Part shown: positions 9,664 through 19,400 of the stretch, one piece after another
Layout of the letters: every line of letters begins with the position of its first letter
Numbering within the stretch: position 1 is the first letter of the stretch
Assembly (NCBI GenBank): GCA_902459845.2
Contig: CABPSV020000237.1
Span: 350 to 21,665, forward strand
Origin: Hepatocystis sp. ex Piliocolobus tephrosceles
Lineage: Eukaryota > Apicomplexa > Aconoidasida > Haemosporida > Plasmodiidae
Length of the DNA stretch: 21,316 bases
Direction of reading: 5' to 3'
Position numbers and translations under genes: made by a program
Notes under the pieces: generated by a model
What the model saw: only the letters and a program-made list of their open reading frames with translations
Told to the model about the DNA's origin: nothing
The model's database searches: none

Positions 9664-9941
9664 ATAATAAAAAAATAATAAAAAAATAATAAAAAAATAA
9701 TAAAAAAATAATAAAAAAATAATAAAAAAATAATAAAAAAATAATAAAAAAATAATAAAAAAATAATAACAAAAATAATAACAAAAATAATAAAAAAATA
9801 ATAAAAAAATAATAAAAAAATAATAAAAAAATAATAAAAAAATAATAAAAAAAATAATAAAAAAAAATAATAACAAAAATAATAACAAAAATAATAACAA
9901 AATAATAACAAAATAATAACAAAATAATAACAAAAATAATA
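9664..9941. repeat. 11/12-bp AT-only tandem array
   Basis: The unit TAATAAAAAAA (11 bp) is repeated many times, interspersed near 9770-9790 and 9870-9941 with C-bearing variants (TAATAACAAAAA, TAATAACAAAA). The long minus-strand frames across it translate only to Phe/Ile/Tyr/Leu repeats and are not genes. Confidence 0.9.
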
Positions 9942-10055
9942 AATAAATAACTTTCATTGTTCAAAATATTTCAATAATTAATTTAAAAATAAAATGGATA
10001 AATAATTATATACCCATAATTTTTGTAAAGTATTAATTTTGACATTTGAAAAACT

Positions 10056-10219
10056 AAAAAAAGGAAGAGGAAAAAAAAGGGAGAGGAAAAAAAAGGGAGA
10101 GGAAAAAAAAGGGAGAGGAAAAAAAAGGGAGAGGAAAAAAAAGGGAGAGATAAAAAAGGAGAGAAAAAAAAAGTAAGAGGAAAAAAAAGGGAGAGAAAAA
10201 AAGGGAGAGAAAAGAAAGA
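10056..10219. repeat. Homopurine tract with 16-bp GGGAGAGG-A8 repeats
   Basis: The + strand is all purine for 95 nt (10056-10150). After single T interruptions at 10151 and 10174 it continues to 10219. The main unit is GGGAGAGGAAAAAAAA (16 bp). It lies 226-389 bp past the formin 2 stop, so it is probably in the 3' UTR, where the mRNA strand would be polypyrimidine. Confidence 0.9.
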
Positions 10220-10348
10220 TAAACAATATATCATAATTATACATACGCATATAGATACATATACAACTTTATAATTTACCTTTTTTTGTGAAAACACAGA
10301 AAGTGATAAAAATATTAAGAATAACCATTTGTTTTTATCATTAACTAC

Positions 10349-10352
<4 letters not shown>

Positions 10353-10400
<48 letters not shown>
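10353..10400. repeat. (TA)24 microsatellite downstream of formin 2 stop
   Basis: A pure TA run of 48 bp begins about 45 bp past the formin 2 stop codon. It is typical of Plasmodium 3' regions. Confidence 0.95.
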
Positions 10401-10401
<1 letters not shown>

Positions 10402-10444
10402 CTAGGTACATAGATATATATGTATAAATTTGAATGTTTTATTG

Positions 10445-13400
10445 TCAAACACTCTTTCCTTCATTTAAAGTTTCTGTGTTTGTCAACCCATTAATTTTAC
10501 TAACGCAGTTGTTTTGCGGTAACTCGTTAAATATTACACTAGTATTGTTTTTTTGAATTGGTTGGTGTTGTTCTACCTCCTTACTCGGTTTCTTTTGACC
10601 TACCATTATATCATCATCAGTCGATTTTGATGCAGAATATATGGATTTTTTATTATCACCTGAATGTACCTCTTTTTTACTATCGGAGGAAATACTTTCT
10701 TCTGTGCCCTCCTTTTTAATAATTTGTGTTGATTTTTTTAAATTTTTTTTATTTTTTATATCTTCCATTAATTGGTTACGTAATTGGAACATAGAACTTT
10801 TAGTATGAGCTGAATGTTTTTGTAAAGTATTAGCAGTTGTTTTTAATCTTTTAATATTGAGTATATTTTCTCGTATATTTTTTTTTATTCCATTGTTTTC
10901 GTTAGTATTATTAGTCCCATTAGTTAAAATATCTGTATTTATATTTTTATTTGTAGAACTAGCACTGTTACTACTATTACTAGTACCAATGGAATGTGTG
11001 GCTGACCACTTGTTTTTTGTTTTATTAAAAACTTTATAATATTCATTTAATACATTTTCATCATTAAACATAATTGAAAATTTTTTGGAATTAGTTAGAA
11101 TATCTTTATAACATTTAGTAAATAAATTAACAATTGATGATAAAATAATAAAAATGTTTTCGATATTATTAATTTTAGTCATGTCTTCTCCTAAATAGGT
11201 ACCTAATGTGAATACATTTTGTTTTGTTTGTTCATATTTTTTTTGATAAGTAAGAAATTTTTCTTCACTATCTTTTAATATATATTTCATTTTATCAAGA
11301 AAATTTTCTTCATAATTACAATTTAATTGAGTTTTAATATATTTAATATCCTTATCTAATGACCCTAATAATATATCTACTGCTTCGGATGACATTTTCG
11401 ATGCCAACAAAACTGTACTTAAATCTTTTTCTAACAAATTCATATTTAAATTAGGTAAATACATACACAAATTAGCTATAATATAATGTAACGATGTAAT
11501 ACAACTATCTAATGATGATTTAAACTCTGCCAATTTTAAAACAGAAGATAAAGTAAAACCTAATGCAACTAAATCCTCATTATCGTTAATACCATAATTT
11601 ACGTAATTTCCCCATTTTAGAACAGCTTTTAATAAAGATCTTAATCGTATACTTGATCTTACTTCTTTTACAGCTGTATCATATGTATCTATATATTTAT
11701 TTATTTCATTAATCATTTTATCATATTTTAAAGCAAATAAACATATTTCTATTTTATTTTGACAATTATTCAAATAAACAAATGGGATTAATTTTCTTTC
11801 CACATCACGAAAATGTTCTTCTTTAACTTTTTCATCTTTTAATTTATGTAAAATACATTCACTTTCTTCTTTTGTAGGTAAAATATGTAATAACTTTTGT
11901 AAAAATTCAATTGACATATTATCAATTTCAAAGTTATTTATTTTTTTTACAATTTCTTGTGTGCTCATAGGAAATCTCAATAAAATACCTATATTTTGTG
12001 CTCTACCTCTTTCAAGCACAGTAATTAATTTAACTTCATTAGATTTGCTACTATTTATCATACTACCATTTTTCATATTATTATTACCATTATTACTAAG
12101 ATCATTAGTACCATTTTCTACACTTTTTTTTAAAATTTTCTTTTCATTTTTTACTCTTGCAAATAATTTATGTACCGTTTTTGTATCAATCAAGTTATAT
12201 TTTATTTCTTGTGTTTTAATTTCGTTAAATACAGTTCCTTCAATCTTATATGTTGGTAATAACTGCCAATGTAATTTTATACCTAAAGGTCTTTTTTCTT
12301 CTGCTGATTTTATCATTTTCATATTCATTGGACATTTTTTTAATCCAAATTTTGGTTTTACTCCCATTTTACTTTTGTTAATTAAAAATGGAGGGGGTAA
12401 TCCCGGTGCCTTCTTTTCATATTTTTTTACATTACTTTTAACAATTTGTTTTAAACCATCTTTCGTTTTTGTGCCTTCCATTTTTGTGCCTTCCATTTTT
12501 GTGCCTTCCATTTTTGTGCCTTCCATTTTTGTGCCTTCCATTTTTGTGCCATCCCCTTTGACATCATCCGCTTTGTTCATGGCTAACTCAATTTGCGTAG
12601 TGCTACTCTTGTTTAGTATATTTTTTTTCAAAGTATTATGTACGCTTTTATTTGACATTATGGCATATTTTAATGAAGAAGGGAATGGGGGAGCTGCTTT
12701 TTTCGCTTTCGATTTGTACATGAATGATGCGAGTGGTTGTAGTTTTTTTTCCGAACTGATTATTTTTATGTCGTTATTCATTTTCTCTTTTAATTTGAGG
12801 TCTCCTATTATATTAGTTTTTACCTTATTTAGAATTTCCGTTTTGGTATTTTTTATTTCAGTACTTTCTTTATTTGAACTTATTATCATCCCATTTGGTT
12901 TTATTACTTTCTTCAAATCCACTTGTTCCATCTGTAACACTTCCGCTACGTCTTTAATTACTTTAGTATGTTTGAAATTTTTTTCATCCTTTACATTAAC
13001 CCTAGTTGATATTTCACCATTAAAAACATATTCATCATTCTCTTTCAAATCAGTAACTGAAATAGTATCATCAAGTATACAAGTAGAAGGTCTAGATATA
13101 TTTGATCGATCACTTTTAAAACTCAATATAGTATCAGTAGAATTTTTTTTTTCATTTACAATCATTTTATTATCTAAACTTAATTCTGTATTATTACTAG
13201 GAATATTATCTTTTTCCTTCTGTATAGTTATATTATAATTTCCATTTTTTTCATTTTTTTTATTTTTTTCATTTTTTTCATTTTTTTCATTTTTTTCATT
13301 TTTTTCATTTTTTTCATTTTTTTCATTTTTTTCATTTTTTTCATTTTTTTCATTTTTTTCATTTCTTTCATTTCGTTCATTTGACTCAGATATTCTTTTG

Positions 13401-16400
13401 GTTTCGTTTACATTTAATAGTACTAAGTCAGGATTAATTTCATAATCGTCTTTTGATTCAACAAATAGTAAAGGTGTATTACTATTTAAAGTACCTGGGT
13501 CCGATGACTGTTTAATTTTTAATTTAATCAATTTACCATTCAACAATTTAGCATAAACAAAATCGTTTGCTTCGATCTTTTTTAATATATCACCTGTTTT
13601 ATTAATATTAAAATTGTTTTCATTATTTTCATTTGTGACATCAGTTTTAGTTCCTATTTCGTTTCCAGTTATGCTTTTAACCTTTTTACAAATTTGATTG
13701 TTATTACGGTTAACAGTACTACTACTCGTACGACTAATCGTAACATATTCTCCACTTTTAGATTTACCTAATTGTTTATCATTTGATTTGACTCTATCCA
13801 AATAAATTTCACCGATATCAATATGCTTATGTTTTAATTCTTCATTATTTGGGCTTACCCTCCATTCTTTACTTCTTTGAAATTTGTTTTTTTTCATTTT
13901 TTTTCTAAAATCTAGACTACTTGATCTTATTTTATAATACTCTTTATACATTTTATATTTTGTTCTTTTTGTTTCATTTTTGTATGGTGAAATATATGTT
14001 ATAATTTCACTTCTTATTCGTTTTTGTTGATAATAATTATAACTGCTACTACTACTACTACTACTGCTACTACTGATACTAGTAATACTAATACTACTAC
14101 TACGACTTATATCCATTTTATTTTTTTCATATTTTGTTATTACCATATGACGTTCATTTAAATGTTCTTTATTTTTAATTTTTGTTAATCCTGTCAAGTC
14201 ATTCAAATCAAAAATATCTATATTATTGTTTATTTTTTTTCGACTAAAATTTTGTTTTTCTTTATTCGATTGTAGTATACTTGGTGTATGTTCTGACAAT
14301 AATAATGTTTTTTGTGAACTCAATTTTGTGTTTATTTGATTATTTGTTTTATTATTATAAATTTCGATAGGTGTAATATCATCATTTTCATTATTATTTA
14401 AGACATTAATTATATTTTGTTTTTGATTATCATTACTAGTTGAAATTCTTATTTTGGGACTACTATCTGCTTGTATATCGTCATCACCATTGTTAAGTAA
14501 TATGTTTTTTGATTTTTCATCAGAAAGTAATATACTTGTTTTTAATGTCATGTTATAATAATTAATAGAACAGCCTTTTTTTATTATATCTATACCCCAT
14601 ATAAAAACCATAAAATTTAAACATTTTTTTATATTATTATTACATAATTTTAATGTTAAATAAATATTCAAAATAGATAAATAGGATATATTTTTTAGAT
14701 AGTTCACTAAAGAACTATCAACTTTTAAAATATGGTTAGTAACAAAATTGTATAAACTTTCGGAAGGTTTTTTTAAAACTTCCTCTTGTCTTTGTAAATA
14801 ATCTTTTAATGGAACTACATTCAAATTTGTTTTTTTCATAGATGAAGATAATAAACAACTTACGTTTTTTTTTTTTGTAAAAGATACTTTATCGTCTTTG
14901 TTTCTAAAACCAAAAAAAGAAGATAATAAATGTGTTATATTAGACGTATTATACTTCATTATTTTGTTTTCTTTTTCATTACTATTTGATAAAGTAATGT
15001 CTTGATTATATTTTTCTTCTAATATTTCATCCATATTTTTTTTATATTTCATTACTATGTTTTTACTGTTTTTGTTTACTACGTCTGTGTTTTGTTGCTC
15101 AATTATGTTTGGGTATGTAATATCTGTCCATTTGTTTGAGAAACTACGCATATCGTTGTTATCGTTTTTGTTACAGTCTTTGTTACAGTCTTTGTTACAG
15201 TCTTTGTTACAGTCGTTGTTACTGTCGTTGTTACTGTCGTTGTTACAGTCGTTGTTACAGTCGTTGTTGTCATCGTTGTTACTGTCGTTGTTACTGTCGT
15301 TGTTATTGTCGTTGTTATCGTCGTTGTTATCGTCGTTGTTATCGTCGTTGTTATCGTCGTTGTTATCGTCGTTGCTTTCTTCTTTTTTCTCAGTTTCTTT
15401 TTCTTTACTTTGTTTCTTTTCAGTTTCTTTTTCTTTACTTTGTTTCTTTTCAGTTTCTTTTTCTTTACTTTGTTTCTTTTCAATTTCTTTCGTTTCAGTT
15501 TCTTTTTTTTCAGTGTAACTTTTTTGGGTTTCTTTTTTTTTTTGAGTTACTGTTACACTCACATTATCATAAGACTGCGAAAGATCATCATGATCATCAC
15601 GGGTATTAAAATCGGGAAACTGTTTCTCTTCATATGAAACTTTTTTTTTCTGATCACTTACATTACCATTTATTTTTTTATTTACAATCCCATTGCTATT
15701 ACTATCAAATGAAAAGTAATTACTTTCATTGCTATTAAAGTGGTAAGTATTATTATATAATATATTAGTTTGAATTTTTTTTTTTTTTTTTAACATTTCT
15801 AATGTTTTCAAATCATCTGTTTTATTATTCATTTTTAAATTGTTGTTATAAACACGCATACAATCAGTTTTTGTACAATCATCTAACACAATCGATATGT
15901 TCATACTATCCGGAATATAAGTTTCAAAATTGCTATTTATGTCCATATCTTCCTTTGTTATTTGTATAACTTTTAAAGCATTTTTTTTTAAAAAACCGGT
16001 GTGAAATGAATAAGAGCTAGAAAATCCTTTGGGTAATTTTTCCATATTTTTATGACCAATTAATATTAAAACATCACCACATATAATATGCTCTTTAGGA
16101 TTACCTTCAGCATCATGTGTAAAATCAATTGTTATATATTTTTTTTTTTTTTTTTCATAAGAGGATATTACATTATAACTTAAATTGTTACATACTAAAA
16201 AATATTCATAGCCATATTTAACTGATGATGTTTTAGTTGATTTTGTTTTATCTGTAGATTCTTTTTTGTTGCTTTTTTTAAGTTTTTGAAAAAAGTTATA
16301 CAATCTGTCTTTTTCGGGTTTTTTTTTAGCATTCACATGTTCTGTGTTATGTGATTCTTTCTTTTTTTTCCCTTCTTCTTGTTGTTTTCTTTGTTGTTTT

Positions 16401-19400
16401 TCTTGCTTCTCTTCTTGTTGCTTTCTTTGTTGTTTTTTTTGCTGTTCTCCTTGCTCCTCTTCTTGCTGTTCTTCTTGCCGTTTTCCTTGTTGCTGCCGCT
16501 TTTCCAATATACTACTCACTTGTTTTTTATTTTCAAACGTTTTGTCGGATTCGTTTGTACTATGCTTTCCTTTTGTGTTATGTACCAAATTATGAACACT
16601 TTTTATATAAAACTCTTTTTTTTGTTTATCTTCTTTATCAATCGAATCAATATTCTTATTTTTACATTCTGTTAAATTTTTATTTGACGTAGTTCTACTA
16701 TAATTAATAGTAGAGCTAATTGACCTTAATAATTTATTGTTTCGTTTTTTCATTTCGTTCTTTAAATAAGCACTATGATTGTATCTGTTGTTTATACCAT
16801 TTCGGTTGTTTTCTTTGTCATTGTCATTGTCATTGTCATTGTCATTGTTATTATTGTCATTATTATTATTTTCATTATTATTATTGGCATTATTATTATT
16901 ACCGCTATGACTATTGCCATTATTATTATTATTATTACCGCTATGACTATTGCCAGATACAATTAACCCCTTTTCGTTATGTTCGTCTTTGTAATAGTTT
17001 AAACGTTTATGTACATTTGTACTAGATAATGATCTAATTTTTTTTATTCTGTTTGTTAATTCATTTTTTCTATACTTAATATTTGTCAAATCATCAGTAC
17101 TTTGTTTTTTGGTCTGATAATGTGTGTTAAAATGTTGGTCTTTTATATACCCATCGTTTGTAAATCTGTCACTAACATATGTGTTCTTATATTTATCACT
17201 TGATATATTTGATACATTTGATATGTTCGACAAATTGGATACATTTGATAAGTACGACAAATTGGATACATTCGATATATTCATCAGTTTTGATAAGTTT
17301 GACAAATTTGACAAGTTTGAAACGTTTGATACGTTTGAAACATTTGATATATTTGGTAAGTTTGATATATTTGAAAAATTTGATATATTTGATGCACCTG
17401 ATGCATTAGACATGTTAGAGAAATCAGATAATTTCAGGTTAAATCTTCCATTTTGATCTGCTTGTGAAATACTTGAATAAAATGATTGATCATATAATGT
17501 ATTATTATCAATACTAGACTTTTTATTAACATTTAATACTTTTATATTATCTAAACTGTCTTTACTATATGTTTTTAGTTGTTTTTTTTTTGAAATTTTA
17601 TTATGAGAAGAATTTGATATATTTTCATACTGTTTTGTAGAGTTATAAAGTGATGTATTTTGTGGCATTAAATCTATTGTTATATCTTTACACCCTTTTT
17701 CATACATTATATTGTTGTTTTGTCCAAATTTTACCTTTGCATTACTATCTGTTTTGTCATTTTCTAAAGTGTACTTCTTATTAAATTTAACAATTTTTTC
17801 ATTTTGTTCGTATAGTTCTTCACCATGATCATCATCACCTGAAACATTTATTAATCCGTTGTCTGATAAAGAGTTAAAATAATAATCTTCCTCATTTTTA
17901 TATATAATTTCATAAACTTCAACTAAAACTGAACATAATGTATAATCACTAATAATTATACTTTTTAATTTAAATGGATTGTTTTGTATTTTTTTATGTT
18001 TATTTTTCATTAATTCATACATATAAAAAAAATATCTTTTATGAGATGCTTTCCAATAATCAAATGGTACCCAAAAATGATGATCTTTTGTTTTTTTTTC
18101 ATTTTTATATGTATTTTTATTATTTGATAATCCAAATCCCCATGAGTTGGAAATTAATTTTTTTTTTTTATTTTTTATAATATTTAATTTGTTATTTTCA
18201 TTGTCGCTATTATTTTTGTCACTATTATTTTTATCACTATTATTTTTATCACTATTATTTTTGTCACTATTATTTTTATCACTATTTTTTTTGTCACTAT
18301 TATTTTTATCACTATTATTTTTGTCACTATTATTTTTATCACTATTATTTTTATCACTATTATTTTTGTCACTATTTTTTTTGTCACTATTATTTTTATC
18401 ACTATTGTTTTTGTCACTATTATTTTTATCACTATTATTTTTGTCACTATTATTTTTATCACTATTTTTTTTGTCACTATTATTTTTATCACTATTGTTT
18501 TTGTCACTATTGTTTTTGTCACTATTATTTTTATCACTATTATTTTTATCACTATTATTTTTATCACTATTATTTTTGTCACTATTATTTTTGTCACTAT
18601 TATTTTTATCACTATTATTTTTGTCACTATTATTTTTGTTTTTATTATTTTTGTCAATATAATTGTAATTATAAAAATAATTAAAATCAGCATCTTCATA
18701 AATATTATTACTAGTAATATGATCACTACTGCTTATTTTACTGTTGTTATCGCTACTCATTTTTTTATTACCATTGCCATTGTCTGTGGTACTATTACTA
18801 TTATTTTTATTGTATTGTACTATGTCATCAAATTTTCTATCCAAATTTAAGGTATGATAATGTATATTATTAAAATCGTTTATTTTTTTTTCATAATGTT
18901 TATCTGACAAATGTCTTACGTTTTTTATGTTTGATTCTTTTATGGTAGAAATGTTATTATCTACATATTGATCGTTACTATAATTCAAATTACCTGCAAA
19001 AAAAAAAGAATCAAATTTTTCAGATTTTGAATTATTGGTTGGTTTCACAAAAAAAGGATTATTACTAAATAGGTTACTTTCTAGGTTACTTCCTAGACCA
19101 CTTCCCAGACCACTTCCCAGACCACTTCCCAGACCACTTCCTAGACCACTTCCTAGACCACTTCCTAGACCACTTCCCAGACCACTTCCCAGACCACTTC
19201 CCAGACCACTTCCTAGACCACTTCCTAGACCACTTCCTAGACCACTTCCCATCATGTTACTTCCTATGTTTGGACTACTAGCTACGCTACTAATTATACT
19301 ATTAACATTACTTCCCAATTTATTACTCAGATATACACTATTACTACTACTACGTTTGACATTTTTTACATTCTCATACATATTATTATAACCATATGTA

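Larger units (their letters stand above)
16223..17881 (-). other. Low-complexity insertion splitting the C2 domain
   Basis: About 550 residues (930-1482) separate the first C2 strands ([24 protein letters not shown]) from the rest (YITIDF ... [13 protein letters not shown]). The insertion contains the SN[ILV] array, the Asn-rich arrays and a Gln/Glu/Lys-rich segment. Confidence 0.7.

Noticed and set aside
9628..9964. Minus-strand frames rich in Phe/Ile/Leu/Tyr, membrane-protein-like
   Set aside because: They arise from an AT-only 11/12-bp array. Several frames are open simultaneously, and hydrophobicity is a by-product of T-rich codons.
10056..10219. G-quadruplex in the GGGAGAGG repeats
   Set aside because: GGG runs are separated by about 13 nt with only GG pairs between them, so the canonical short-loop criterion is not met. 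A triplex is the more plausible structure.
9978..10297. Minus-strand frames with repeated FFSLPFF peptides
   Set aside because: They are the pyrimidine-strand reading of the homopurine repeat past formin 2.
11961..13238. Open + strand frame of 425 codons antisense to the formin 2 FH1/FH2 region
   Set aside because: Its product is almost entirely Phe/Leu/Ile/Ser/Val and mirrors the Lys/Asn/Glu codons of the real gene. The opposite strand carries recognisable FH2 motifs, so this is a shadow frame.
15057..15609. Overlapping frames with SLLL, CRCY or TTTI repeats
   Set aside because: These are out-of-frame or antisense readings of the NNDx and [10 protein letters not shown] arrays of formin 2.
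18147..18662. Open + strand frame with repeated LSLLF peptides
   Set aside because: It is the antisense reading of the NNSDK coding array. The period is a multiple of three, so all frames stay open.
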